Below, piece by piece: positions 43,825-51,723 of a DNA stretch of 64,000 nt. The position numbers were made by a program, and so were the translations under genes. This DNA comes from Bacillota bacterium (GTDB taxonomy: Bacteria; Bacillota; Clostridia; Christensenellales; SZUA-584), in the NCBI GenBank assembly GCA_023390815.1, contig JAEWCC010000028.1:124001-188000 (forward strand). The letters run 5' to 3'. The notes beneath the pieces are model-generated. The model did not search any database. It worked only from the letters and a program-made list of their open reading frames with translations, and was not told the DNA's origin. Within the stretch, counting starts at the first letter, position 1. Every line of letters starts with the position of its first letter.

Positions 43825-44115
43825 AGAAAATCGGCGGCGCTGGGCCGACGACGATTCATAACGCTGGATTTTCTAATATTCTTCCTTTTATAAGCATCGC
43901 CGTGTGTGGCAGGGTTATTGCGGCTGAAAATGCATGTTGGTAAAAAGTGCAGTTTCATTATAATAACGATATTCGGAATCCCAATATAAATTCTATCAGA
44001 AACCCGCAATAAGCCCCGGGCCAGGATTCAATGAACGCGTGTTTTTCGGGCTGATGGCAGGCTCTGCGCTGCGAAAGAACGACGAAAAGGTCTGGGTTCG
44101 CAAGACGAATAGGCA
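43825..44115. other. Intergenic region upstream of the translation genes
   Basis: About 290 bp between phzF and the rpmG promoter. One open frame (about 43970-44117) ends in a KVWVRKTNRH-like sequence but has no start with a ribosome-binding site and no recognised family. I see no RNA gene in it. Confidence 0.4.
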
Positions 44116-44144
44116 TTGACAATCCCCGCGCAATATGATAAATT
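44116..44144 (+). promoter_or_regulatory. Promoter of the rpmG-secE-nusG unit
   Basis: TTGACA (44116-44121), 17-bp spacer, TAAATT (44139-44144). It gives a leader of about 70 nt before rpmG. Confidence 0.7.
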
Positions 44145-44165
44145 ACCCTATGGTGTGCTAAAGCG

Positions 44166-44186
44166 AAGGCTGCTCAAGCCTTTTTT
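44166..44186 (+). terminator. Hairpin with T-run in the rpmG leader
   Basis: AAGGCT (44166-44171) pairs with AGCCTT (44177-44182), loop GCTCA, followed by TTTT. It lies between the promoter and the rpmG start, so it could attenuate the operon. Confidence 0.5.
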
Positions 44187-44222
44187 AGATTGCGCTGAAG
44201 AACAAGTGTAAGGAGAAAAGCC

Positions 44223-44372
44223 ATGCGTACCAAGATCACGCTGGCTTGCAGCGAGTGCAAGCAGAGAAACTATGACTCTATGAAGAACAAGAAGAACGAT
44301 CCTGACCGACTCGAGATGAAGAAGTATTGCCGTTTCTGCAAGAAACATACCGCACACAAGGAGACCAAATAG
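44223..44372 (+). CDS. rpmG: 50S ribosomal protein L33
   Basis: 49 residues, ATG 44223 behind AAGGAG. The sequence has the L33 pattern: RTKITLACSECKQRNY at the start and KKYCRFCKKHTAHKETK at the end, with two CxxC pairs, so it is the zinc-binding (C+) form. L33 is a small protein of the large ribosomal subunit near the E site. Its place just before secE and nusG is conserved in Firmicutes. Confidence 0.97.
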   Translation: MRTKITLACSECKQRNYDSMKNKKNDPDRLEMKKYCRFCKKHTAHKETK

Positions 44373-44424
44373 TATAAACCGCGTACTTTTGGGTAATTTA
44401 TTAAACATTTAGGATGTGAGGGCA

Positions 44425-44700
44425 ATGGCAAAGACAAAGTTACTCGGTAACGACCGTAAAGAGAAGCTCGAACAGCAAAAGAAAGCCGCCAAGGCCGCGA
44501 ACAAGAAAAAGCGTAAGAGCCCTGCACGGTTTTTCAAGGACATCTATTCTGAGCTGAAAAAGGTAACATGGCCGACTTTCAAGGATCTGGTTAAGTATAC
44601 TGGAGCGGTCATTGCGTTCATACTCGTTCTGGCGGTCATCGTCGGCCTGATGGATGCGGGATTCAAGAGCTTGTTCGAACTTGTTCTCAAACAGTCCTGA
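44425..44700 (+). CDS. secE: Preprotein translocase subunit SecE
   Basis: 91 residues from ATG 44425 (an in-frame GTG at 44416 is less likely). A long basic, Lys/Ala-rich N-terminus is followed by FFKDIYSELKKVTWPTFKDLVKYT and one membrane helix (about 60-80). This is the standard single-helix SecE of Firmicutes. SecE clamps the SecY channel. It lies between rpmG and nusG as usual. Confidence 0.96.
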   Translation: MAKTKLLGNDRKEKLEQQKKAAKAANKKKRKSPARFFKDIYSELKKVTWPTFKDLVKYTGAVIAFILVLAVIVGLMDAGFKSLFELVLKQS

Positions 44701-44783
44701 GGGCGCGGGATACAAGAACTTGTTTGAACGTGCAACAATAAGGAGGCGTGTTGCCCTGACGCAGCGGCGATGCGACAACAATT

Positions 44784-45407
44784 ATGTCGGATGAAATGAT
44801 ACCCGGCGGCGTCATTGACGCACCGGATGCAGCAATCGAACAGAATAAAAAGCCCGACGGCCCGATCGGCGTATTCATCAAGCAGGAAAAGACGGATAAG
44901 CCGTATTGGTATGTCGTCCACACCTATTCCGGCTACGAGAATAAGGTGAAGGCAAACCTCGAAAAAGCCATTATCAACCGCGGCTTTGAAGACGTTATTC
45001 TTGAAGTGAAGGTCCCGATGGAAGAAACCATCGAGATGAAGAACGGCAAGAAAAAGCACGTCATGAAGAAGATGTACCCCGGTTACGTGATGGTCAAAAT
45101 GATACTCGACGACGAGACGTGGTACGTTGTGCGTAACACGCGCGGCGTTACGGGTTTCGTGGGGCCGGGCAGCAAGCCTATACCGCTGACCGATAAGGAA
45201 GTGCGGGCAATGGGCGTCGAGAACGTACAGATCAAGCTCGACGTCGAAGTGGGCGAGAATGTGATGGTAACCTCAGGGCCGCTGGAGAGCTTTGTCGGCG
45301 TGGTCAAAGAGGTCAACGCAGAAAAGCAGAAGGTCAAGGTCGTGGTGTCCATGTTCGGACGCGATACGCTCGTAGACCTCGACTTCGTACAAATCAAGCG
45401 CATATAA
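44784..45407 (+). CDS. nusG: Transcription termination/antitermination protein NusG
   Basis: 207 residues. The NGN domain begins at about residue 41 (YWYVVHTYSGYENKVKANLEKAI). The central GYVMVKMILDDETWYVVRNTRGVTGFVG block follows and the C-terminal KOW domain ends the protein (GENVMVTSGPLESFVGVVKEVN). About 35 extra residues, acidic and Asp/Pro-rich, precede the NGN domain. No good Shine-Dalgarno lies next to ATG 44784; the nearest GGAGG is about 38 nt upstream, and an in-frame TGA at 44757 prevents a longer start. NusG binds RNA polymerase and links it to Rho or ribosomes. Confidence 0.96.
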   Translation: MSDEMIPGGVIDAPDAAIEQNKKPDGPIGVFIKQEKTDKPYWYVVHTYSGYENKVKANLEKAIINRGFEDVILEVKVPMEETIEMKNGKKKHVMKKMYPGYVMVKMILDDETWYVVRNTRGVTGFVGPGSKPIPLTDKEVRAMGVENVQIKLDVEVGENVMVTSGPLESFVGVVKEVNAEKQKVKVVVSMFGRDTLVDLDFVQIKRI

Positions 45408-45499
45408 AGGGCATTGCCCTTTAAGACAAGTGGGAGGAACATGGCGCTCACGCGCTCCGATTTCCGCTTGTACCACAATATACTATAGGAGGAGTAACC

Positions 45500-45925
45500 A
45501 TGGCGAAAAAGATCACCGGTTACGTCAAACTGCAGATACCTGCAGGCAAAGCGACGCCCGCGCCGCCCGTCGGCCCGGCTTTAGGTCAGCACGGCGTCAA
45601 CATTATGGGCTTCTGCAAGGAGTTCAACGAAAAGACCGCCAAACAGGTGGGCTACATCATCCCCGTCGTCATCACGGTGTACGCGGACAGAACGTTCACG
45701 TTCATCATGAAGACGCCGCCGGCACCCGTGCTCATCAAGAAGGCCATCGGCCTCGAGAAGGGCAGCGGAGAGCCGCGGTCCAAAAAGGTTGGCAAGATCA
45801 CCAAGGCGCAGTGCAGGGAGATTGGCGAGCTGAAAATGCCCGATCTCAACGCGGCCAGCGTCGATGCCGCCGCCCGCATGATTGCAGGTACTGCAAGAAG
45901 CATGGGCGTCGAGGTTGTTGACTGA
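45500..45925 (+). CDS. rplK: 50S ribosomal protein L11
   Basis: 141 residues, ATG behind AGGAGGAG. The N-terminal GYVKLQIPAGKATPAPPVGPALGQHGVNIM and C-terminal SMGVEVVD are diagnostic. L11 forms the GTPase-associated centre of the ribosome with 23S rRNA. A small AAAGGGC/GCCCTTT hairpin lies in the 92-bp gap after nusG. Confidence 0.98.
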   Translation: MAKKITGYVKLQIPAGKATPAPPVGPALGQHGVNIMGFCKEFNEKTAKQVGYIIPVVITVYADRTFTFIMKTPPAPVLIKKAIGLEKGSGEPRSKKVGKITKAQCREIGELKMPDLNAASVDAAARMIAGTARSMGVEVVD

Positions 45926-45970
45926 GGAGGAAGTGGGAGGCTTTTAGCCGTTAACCACAGGGAGGATTGT

Positions 45971-46663
45971 ATGAAAAGAGGAAAGAAATATCTCGAAAGC
46001 TTAAAGGCTTTTGACAAGACGAACCTGTACGATCCGGGTGATGCACTGCAGATCTCGGTCGATACCGCCAAAGCGAAGTTCGACGAGACGATCGAAGTTT
46101 CCATCCGCCTGGGCGTAGACCCGCGCCATGCCGACCAGCAGGTCCGCGGCGCGATCGTGCTCCCGCACGGAACCGGCAAAACTGTCCGCGTGCTCGTATT
46201 TGCCAAGGGCGACCTTGCGAAGGAAGCCGAGGAAGCCGGCGCCGATTACGTCGGCGGCGACGAGTTCGTAGAGAAGATTCAGAAAGAGAACTGGTTCGAG
46301 TTTGACGTCTGCGTCGCGGCCCCCGATATGATGGGCGTGGTTGGTAAAATCGGCCGCGTACTCGGTCCTAAGGGCCTCATGCCGAACCCGAAGTCCGGTA
46401 CGGTTACGCGCGAAATCGCCAAGGCGATTGCGGATATCAAAGCCGGTAAGGTGGAGTACCGCGTCGACAAGACCTCCATCGTTCACGTCATCATCGGCAA
46501 GAAGAGCTTCGGCAGAGAAAAACTGCAGGAGAACCTTGCGGCGCTGATGGAAGCGGTCATCAAAGCCAAGCCGTCCGCGGCGAAGGGCACGTATTTAAAG
46601 AGCGTCGTCGTTTCGTCCACGATGGGCCCCGGCGTCAAAATCAACCCGCTTCGCTTTATGTAG
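45971..46663 (+). CDS. rplA: 50S ribosomal protein L1
   Basis: 230 residues. It has KRGKKYLESLKAFDKTNLY at the start, the GTGKTVRVLVFAKGD block, and GPKGLMPNPKSGTVT with the L1 signature. L1 binds 23S rRNA at the stalk near the E site, and its own mRNA in feedback control in many bacteria. The TAG stop is followed directly by the promoter of the L10 operon. Confidence 0.98.
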   Translation: MKRGKKYLESLKAFDKTNLYDPGDALQISVDTAKAKFDETIEVSIRLGVDPRHADQQVRGAIVLPHGTGKTVRVLVFAKGDLAKEAEEAGADYVGGDEFVEKIQKENWFEFDVCVAAPDMMGVVGKIGRVLGPKGLMPNPKSGTVTREIAKAIADIKAGKVEYRVDKTSIVHVIIGKKSFGREKLQENLAALMEAVIKAKPSAAKGTYLKSVVVSSTMGPGVKINPLRFM

Positions 46664-46692
46664 TTGACACGCGGCGTTGCCGCTGTTAAAAT
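46664..46692 (+). promoter_or_regulatory. Promoter of the rplJ-rplL operon
   Basis: TTGACA (46664-46669), 17-bp spacer, TAAAAT (46687-46692), starting immediately after the rplA stop codon. Confidence 0.85.
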
Positions 46693-46704
46693 GGGTTGGT
46701 AAAT

Positions 46705-46836
46705 TGAATAACCTAAGTCTGCCGAAGACACAGGCGCTGCGCCGCAAGGCAAAGCTGAAACGTCCTGTCGAGGAGAGCCAGAGATCAAAAAGCGACCCTT
46801 TTTGTACGGCTTTCCGTGCAAAAAGGGTTTTTCAAT
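46705..46836 (+). ncRNA. Ribosomal protein L10 leader
   Basis: The region between the promoter and rplJ holds the L10-leader pattern: CTGCCGAAGACACAGGCGCTG, then AAAGCTGAAACGTCCTGTCGAGG. It ends in a 14-bp terminator stem (46796-46809 with 46814-46827) and a T-run. The L10-L12 complex binds such leaders and stops its own synthesis. The terminator version is usual in Firmicutes. Confidence 0.88.
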
Positions 46837-46870
46837 TACCTCGATTGAATGGTACAGGAGGTGAAACAAT

Positions 46871-47395
46871 TTGGGTAATGCCATAGAGGCAAAGAAACAG
46901 GTCGTGCTGGACATTAAGGACAAGATGGAGCGCGCCAAGGGCATGATATTCTACGATTACCGGGGACTGACCGTCTCGGAGGTCACCGAGCTGCGCAACA
47001 ACCTGCGCGCGGCAGGCGTGGAATACCACGTTCTCAAGAACTCGATGCTGACCCGCGCTGCGGATATGCTCGAGATCAAGGGGCTGGATGAATACCTGTC
47101 CGGGCCTACTGCGGTTGCGTTCGGTTATGCCGATCCGGTCGCGCCGGCGAAAGTGCTCGTCGAATTCGTCAAAAAGGTCAAGAAGACCGAAATCAAGTCG
47201 GGTGTGCTCGGAACCAAGGTGATCGACGCCAAGGGCGTTGAAAGCCTATCGCAGCTCCCGTCGAGAGAGCAGTTGATTGCACAGCTGGCTGGAACGCTCA
47301 ACGCGCCCATCTCTGGGCTCGCGCGCAGCTTGTCGGGTATCATCTGCAAGCTCGGATACGCGCTCAACGCGGTCATCGATCAGAAACAGGCGTAA
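46871..47395 (+). CDS. rplJ: 50S ribosomal protein L10
   Basis: 174 residues from a TTG at 46871, supported by AGGAGGTG upstream. The typical L10 pattern is present: AIEAKKQVVLDIKDKMERAKG, DYRGLTVSEVTELRNNLRAAG and YHVLKNSM. L10 anchors L7/L12 dimers to the stalk. The non-ATG start may help keep levels low relative to L7/L12. Confidence 0.97.
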   Translation: MGNAIEAKKQVVLDIKDKMERAKGMIFYDYRGLTVSEVTELRNNLRAAGVEYHVLKNSMLTRAADMLEIKGLDEYLSGPTAVAFGYADPVAPAKVLVEFVKKVKKTEIKSGVLGTKVIDAKGVESLSQLPSREQLIAQLAGTLNAPISGLARSLSGIICKLGYALNAVIDQKQA

Positions 47396-47436
47396 GGGTT
47401 ACGCACAAAATTTGAAAATTAACGGAGGATATTTAA

Positions 47437-47811
47437 ATGAACATTCAGGAAATGTTAGAGTCCATTGAGAAAATGACAGTGCTGGAGCTCTCCGAGCTCG
47501 TTAAGGCTATCGAAGACAAGTTTGGCGTGAGCGCCGCTGCGCCTGTGGCGGTTGCTGCTGCGGGTCCGGCTGCTGCCGCTGCTCCGGTTGAAGAAGAGAA
47601 GACCGAGTTTGACGTGGTTCTGAAGGACGTAGGCCCCGAGAAGATCAAGGTCATCAAGGTCGTCCGTGAGCTCACCGGCCTGGGCCTGAAGGAAGCCAAA
47701 GATGTCGTTGACGGCGCTCCGAGCACCGTTAAGGAAGGCATCTCGAAAGAAGAAGCTGCGAACATGGTCGAGAAGTTCAAAGAAGTCGGCGCTGTTTGCG
47801 AAGTGAAATAA
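47437..47811 (+). CDS. rplL: 50S ribosomal protein L7/L12
   Basis: 124 residues. N-terminal dimerisation helices (NIQEMLESIEKMTVLELSEL), an Ala-rich hinge and the C-terminal factor-binding domain (EKTEFDVVLKDVGPEKIKVIK, GLGLKEAKDVVDGAPSTVKEG) are all regular. It recruits translation factors. A terminator follows 18 bp later, and rpoB does not come next, unlike in most relatives. Confidence 0.98.
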   Translation: MNIQEMLESIEKMTVLELSELVKAIEDKFGVSAAAPVAVAAAGPAAAAAPVEEEKTEFDVVLKDVGPEKIKVIKVVRELTGLGLKEAKDVVDGAPSTVKEGISKEEAANMVEKFKEVGAVCEVK

Positions 47812-47828
47812 CTTCTGACATACCGAAG

Positions 47829-47856
47829 ACCGGCTGCATCTGCGGCCGGTTTTTTA
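47829..47856 (+). terminator. Terminator after rplL
   Basis: ACCGGC (47829-47834) pairs with GCCGGT (47845-47850), extended inward by TGC/GCG, followed by TTTTTTATTTTT. Confidence 0.85.
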
Positions 47857-48061
47857 TTTTTCCCGAGCTTGAACGCAACTCAGTGCGTATGGTATCATAG
47901 TGCGGATTTGTTTTTTACGGAAAAGACGAGTGTAGTTTACGAACAGGCCCATGCCATTCCAGAGGCTGGCCTGCCAATCGCAAACCAAAAAGCATACAAA
48001 GGTTTGGTAGCGGCACGTCCCGACCACAAACGAAGGTCGTGCCCGGTCTTAAGGAGGTACG

Positions 48062-48934
48062 ATGCGCGGCAATGCAAAAGGCCCGCTGATGATCGCCGCA
48101 ACGGCGATCCTGTGGAGCTTCGGAGGTCTGCTGATTAAATTGATTCCCTGGGATGCGATGACCATCGTGGGCGTCCGCTCACTGATCGCGGGGATCGTGA
48201 TGGCGATCTACATGCGCCGCCCGCGCATTTCCATGACGCGTTCGGTGATACTGGGCGGGGTGTGTATGGCAGGTACCACGATACTTTTCGTGTTTGCCAA
48301 CAAGCTGACGAGCGCTGCAAACGCGATCGTGCTGCAGTACGTTTCGCCAATCTTTGTGCTGATATTCTCTGCCCTGTTCTTCGGCAAACGCTTTCGTGCT
48401 TTTGATATCACGGCAGTCGTCGTGGTGTTTTTCGGTATCGCCCTGTTCTTCTTCGACGGTTTGGAGCCGGGCGTAATGCTCGGCAATATACTCGCGGTGC
48501 TTGCGGGCGTGTGCTTCGCGGGTGTGTTTCTCGTCAACCAGATGAAGGGCGCAAAGCCGGAGGAAGCACTGCTGCTGGGGCACATCATCAACGCTGCCGT
48601 AGGCATTCCGTTCGCTGTGACCAACGTCACGTTTGAACCCGGACCATGGCTCTATATCGTGCTGCTCGGCGTATTTCAGCTGGGTATCGCGTACGTGCTT
48701 TTCTCAATCGGCATCAAGCATACGCCGCCCGTTGCCGCTTCATTGATCGCCGCACTGGAACCGCTGCTCAACCCGATATGGGTGCTGCTGATTACGGGGG
48801 AGAAGCCGGGCCTTTTCGCGCTGATCGCCGGAGTGGTCGTCATCGTTACCATCGTGCTTTACAGCATCCGGTCGGCAAAGAGAAAGGCCGAGCCCGCGCC
48901 GCTGCTTACAACTGCTGATGCACTTCGTGAGTAG
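48062..48934 (+). CDS. EamA/DMT-family transporter
   Basis: 290 residues with about ten membrane helices in two EamA repeats (about 5-135 and 145-280). Typical sequences are AILWSFGGLLIKL at the start and GIAYVLFSIGIKHTPPVAASLIAALEPLLNPIWV in the second repeat. Members export amino acids, sugars or other metabolites. The substrate is unknown. AAGGAGG precedes the ATG. It occupies the place where rpoB usually follows rplL. Confidence 0.92.
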   Translation: MRGNAKGPLMIAATAILWSFGGLLIKLIPWDAMTIVGVRSLIAGIVMAIYMRRPRISMTRSVILGGVCMAGTTILFVFANKLTSAANAIVLQYVSPIFVLIFSALFFGKRFRAFDITAVVVVFFGIALFFFDGLEPGVMLGNILAVLAGVCFAGVFLVNQMKGAKPEEALLLGHIINAAVGIPFAVTNVTFEPGPWLYIVLLGVFQLGIAYVLFSIGIKHTPPVAASLIAALEPLLNPIWVLLITGEKPGLFALIAGVVVIVTIVLYSIRSAKRKAEPAPLLTTADALRE

Positions 48935-49010
48935 TATACCTGCCCTGATTGTCTTTCCGCACGTCCCGTGATAGAATACGTATGTTCGATCTTTTTAACG
49001 GAGGATGCGC

Positions 49011-49586
49011 ATGAAATATGAAATCGCTCCCGTCGGAGCGGGCAACGTGCAGGCATATCTGGACTTCTTCGACACCCGAGCCTTCTGCGACAACCCGGAC
49101 TGGGCAGGCTGCTACTGCGTATTCAACCACTTTGCAGGTGAGGGCGAAGCGTGGATGGCACGCACCGCAGCGCAGAACCGCGCCGAAGCCGAGCGGATGA
49201 TCCGCGAAGGCAGCCTGAAGGGTTACCTGGCCTTTGCGGACGGTAAGGCTGTCGGCTGGTGCAACGTGAACGATAAACGCGTCTACCCGCACTTTGCCGA
49301 TGTCGGCGAGGACGATGGGTCGCGTGTTAGCGCGGTCACCTGTTTTGTGATTGATCCCGAGCATCGTCGGCAGGGCGTCGCACGGGCGCTGTTACAGCGC
49401 GCCTGCGAGGACTACGCTACTGCGGGCTACGACTATATGGAAAGCTACCCGACCGTTGGAGAGGGAACGTGTGCCTCACACTACCACGGCCATCCCGCGA
49501 TGTATGAGGGCGAAGGCTTTATCACCCATTTGGAGTTGGAAGACCGTTTGTGCATGAGAAAACCGCTGAAAGGAGCCAATCTGTGA
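49011..49586 (+). CDS. GNAT-family N-acetyltransferase
   Basis: 191 residues from ATG 49011; an ATG at 49005 abuts the GGAGG and is too close. The acetyl-CoA binding motif is CFVIDPEHRRQGVARALLQRACEDYA, with preceding strand SAVTCFV. The C-terminal part ESYPTVGEGTCASHYHG is typical of a clostridial subgroup. The substrate is unknown. Its stop overlaps the ogt start by 4 bp, so the two are co-translated. Confidence 0.9.
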   Translation: MKYEIAPVGAGNVQAYLDFFDTRAFCDNPDWAGCYCVFNHFAGEGEAWMARTAAQNRAEAERMIREGSLKGYLAFADGKAVGWCNVNDKRVYPHFADVGEDDGSRVSAVTCFVIDPEHRRQGVARALLQRACEDYATAGYDYMESYPTVGEGTCASHYHGHPAMYEGEGFITHLELEDRLCMRKPLKGANL

Positions 49587-50053
49587 AGATTGCCTGCCAT
49601 GCGGATACGCCGATTGGAAGACTGACCGCGATATACGAGGACGGTATCATCCGCCGCGTGCTGTTTGAGGACGAACTCTACAGCGAGGTGGACGTTGAGA
49701 CCGACGATACGCTGCCGTTTGCGCAGCAGATCGCGGAGTACTTTCGCGGAGAGCGCAAAACGTTTGATCTGCCGTTCCGCCTTTACGGCACCAAGTTTGC
49801 GCAGGAGGTTTACGCGGCTGTACTGCGCATTCCATACGGGCAGACCGCTTCCTACAGCGACATCGCACTCCGGGCGGGGCATCCGCGGGCGATGCGCGCC
49901 GTGGGCAACGTGATGCACGATACACCGGTGCCCATCGTGATCCCCTGCCACCGCGTAGTGCATAAATCCGGCAATAAGATCGCCTACCGCGGCGGAACGG
50001 ACGAGAAGTTATTCCTGCAGGACATGGAAAAGAGATTTGCCGCTCAGGTGTAA
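49583..50053 (+). CDS. ogt: Methylated-DNA-[protein]-cysteine S-methyltransferase
   Basis: 156 residues from GTG 49583 behind AAAGGAG. The active-site PCHRVV (IVIPCHRVVHKSG) with its acceptor Cys is intact, as is the RAMRAVGNVM helix-turn-helix that flips the base. It repairs O6-alkylguanine by taking the alkyl group once. GTGA overlap couples it to the GNAT gene. Family length is normal. Confidence 0.94.
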   Translation: MKIACHADTPIGRLTAIYEDGIIRRVLFEDELYSEVDVETDDTLPFAQQIAEYFRGERKTFDLPFRLYGTKFAQEVYAAVLRIPYGQTASYSDIALRAGHPRAMRAVGNVMHDTPVPIVIPCHRVVHKSGNKIAYRGGTDEKLFLQDMEKRFAAQV

Positions 50054-50075
50054 AGATAAATCCACAGCATAATAA

Positions 50076-50108
50076 GAAACCGGTTTCCTTAAGAAACCGG
50101 TTATTTTT
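50076..50108. promoter_or_regulatory. Terminator and/or LacI-type operator after ogt
   Basis: AACCGGTTT (50078-50086) pairs with AAACCGGTT (50094-50102), loop 7 nt, then ATTTTT, so it can terminate ogt. Equally, GAAACCGGTTTC (50076-50087) is a perfect palindrome of the LacI-family operator class, repeated in part at 50093-50102. Both roles may be combined. Confidence 0.6.
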
Positions 50109-50176
50109 ATGCGACCATCTCAAAATCCCTGAATATATGGTTGTAATCTATCCGAAATCGTGATATAAATAGATGA

Positions 50177-50198
50177 AAAGAGAAAACGGTTTCTCTTT
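50177..50198. promoter_or_regulatory. Palindrome upstream of the Gfo/Idh gene
   Basis: AAAGAGAAA (50177-50185) and TTTCTCTTT (50190-50198) flank ACGG. The core GAAAACGGTTTC resembles LacI-family operators and the partial repeats upstream. It lies about 60 bp before the Gfo/Idh start. Confidence 0.5.
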
Positions 50199-50258
50199 CA
50201 AATTTGAAACAAAATCGATTCGACTACCAATTCATATACAACTTTAAAGGAGCGGAAC

Positions 50259-51389
50259 ATGAAAGAAATCAAAGTAGGTATCGCAGGCTTTGGGTTTATG
50301 GGCAGGGCGCATACGTTCGGATACAAGACGCTGCCGCTGTATTACAAGGATCTGCCGTTCAAAATCACGCTGCAGGCAGTGGCAGACCCGGTGCCGGGCG
50401 TCGCGGAGCGCGCGGCGGAGGAGATGGGCTTTACCTACGCCACCCAGAACCCGGACGAGATGTTTGCCGACCCGGAGATTGACATCATCGATATCTGCAC
50501 CCCGAACATATGGCACAAGGAAGGCATTTTAAAAGCGCTCGCAGCGGGCAAACACGTCTACTGCGACAAACCGCTCGCCTCGTGCTACGACGAAGCCAAA
50601 GAGGTGATCGACGCGGCGAACCGGAGCGGCTGCGTCACACAGCTGGCGCTGCAATATAGATTCTACACTGGCACGCTGCGCGCCAAACAGCTTATCGACG
50701 AAGGGCGGCTGGGACGCATCCTCTCTTTCCGCACCGTGTATCTGCATCCGTCCGGTATCGACCCGAACAAGCCGATGGGCTGGAAGCAGCAAAAATCCAT
50801 GGGCGGCGGCGGCGTACTGCTGGATCTAGGCAGCCATGTGTTTGATCTCATGCACTTCCTGCTGGGCGAATATAACCGCGTGCTGACCGACAACACCATC
50901 GTCTACGAGCAGCGCTGTGACGCAAGCGGCAACGCAGTGAAGTGCGACGCGGAGGATATCTCCATGTCGTTTGTACACATGAAAAACGGCGCGGCAGGCA
51001 CGATCGAAGCTTCCAAGGTCGCCACGGGCAGCAACGACGAGCTGCGCTTCGAGATTCATGGTACGAAGGGCGCGCTGCGCTACAACTCCATGCGGCCTAA
51101 CGAACTGGGCTTCTTCGACGCAACGCGCGCGGATATGCCGTACGGAGGCGAGTCAGGCTTTACCGCCATCGAGTGCGTCAACCGCTACGAGAAACCGGGC
51201 GGCGGTTTCCCCGGCCCCAAGTTCGCGATCGGCTTCATGCGCGGGCATGTGCACAGCCTTTACAACTTCGTTTCGCATGTGCATGAGGGCAAGCCATCAT
51301 CGCCGTCGTTCGAGGAGGGCGCGTACATCCAGTACGTGATGGAGAAGGCGTACGAGTCGAATGAGAAAAAGCAGTGGGTGACACTGTAA
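50259..51389 (+). CDS. Gfo/Idh/MocA-family oxidoreductase
   Basis: 376 residues. It has an N-terminal Rossmann motif VGIAGFGFMGRAHTFGY, the family signature HVYCDKPLA (usually EKP) near residue 105, and a C-terminal alpha/beta domain with GGGGVLLDLGSHVFDLMHFLLGE. These enzymes oxidise or reduce sugars, inositols or glycosides with NAD(P). The substrate is unknown. AAAGGAG precedes the ATG. The upstream palindromes suggest control by a LacI-family repressor. Confidence 0.93.
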   Translation: MKEIKVGIAGFGFMGRAHTFGYKTLPLYYKDLPFKITLQAVADPVPGVAERAAEEMGFTYATQNPDEMFADPEIDIIDICTPNIWHKEGILKALAAGKHVYCDKPLASCYDEAKEVIDAANRSGCVTQLALQYRFYTGTLRAKQLIDEGRLGRILSFRTVYLHPSGIDPNKPMGWKQQKSMGGGGVLLDLGSHVFDLMHFLLGEYNRVLTDNTIVYEQRCDASGNAVKCDAEDISMSFVHMKNGAAGTIEASKVATGSNDELRFEIHGTKGALRYNSMRPNELGFFDATRADMPYGGESGFTAIECVNRYEKPGGGFPGPKFAIGFMRGHVHSLYNFVSHVHEGKPSSPSFEEGAYIQYVMEKAYESNEKKQWVTL

Positions 51390-51523
51390 GAAAATTGTAG
51401 CGTATCCCAATACTCTAGCTACATCAAAGCCTCGTTTGAAAAGTGACCAGTATGGGTATGTGGTGCATTGCACACTCGGTATCATCACGCGCAAAGTACC
51501 ACAGTAAACGAAAAGTAACTCAA

Positions 51524-51595
51524 TGTCATCCTGAACGAGCGAAGCGAGGAAGGATCTTTTAAGATGTTTCCTCGCTTTCGCTCCTCAACATGACA
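51524..51595. repeat. 72-bp interspersed palindromic element
   Basis: TGTCAT at the left and ATGACA at the right bound an imperfect palindrome with arms GAGCGAAGCGAGGAA and TTTCCTCGCTTTCGCTC. Similar TGTCATCCTGA...CGAAGCGA elements are, as I recall, widely dispersed in bacterial genomes. It lies in the 334-bp gap between the Gfo/Idh and DUF362 genes, where I see no gene. Confidence 0.75.
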
Positions 51596-51723
51596 CCATG
51601 CTTTTTATAGCAATAACAGCAGAGACTTTTTACCAAAATGGAGCGCTGGATGCATCGGCGCTTTTTCATTTTCTACTTTGGAAACCACGGCGCTTGTGAT
51701 ATAATTCGTCAAAAGGAAGAAAT

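Noticed and set aside
43970..44117. Short open frame before rpmG ending in KVWVRKTNRH
   Set aside because: No start with a ribosome-binding site and no family match; kept only as a note on the gap.
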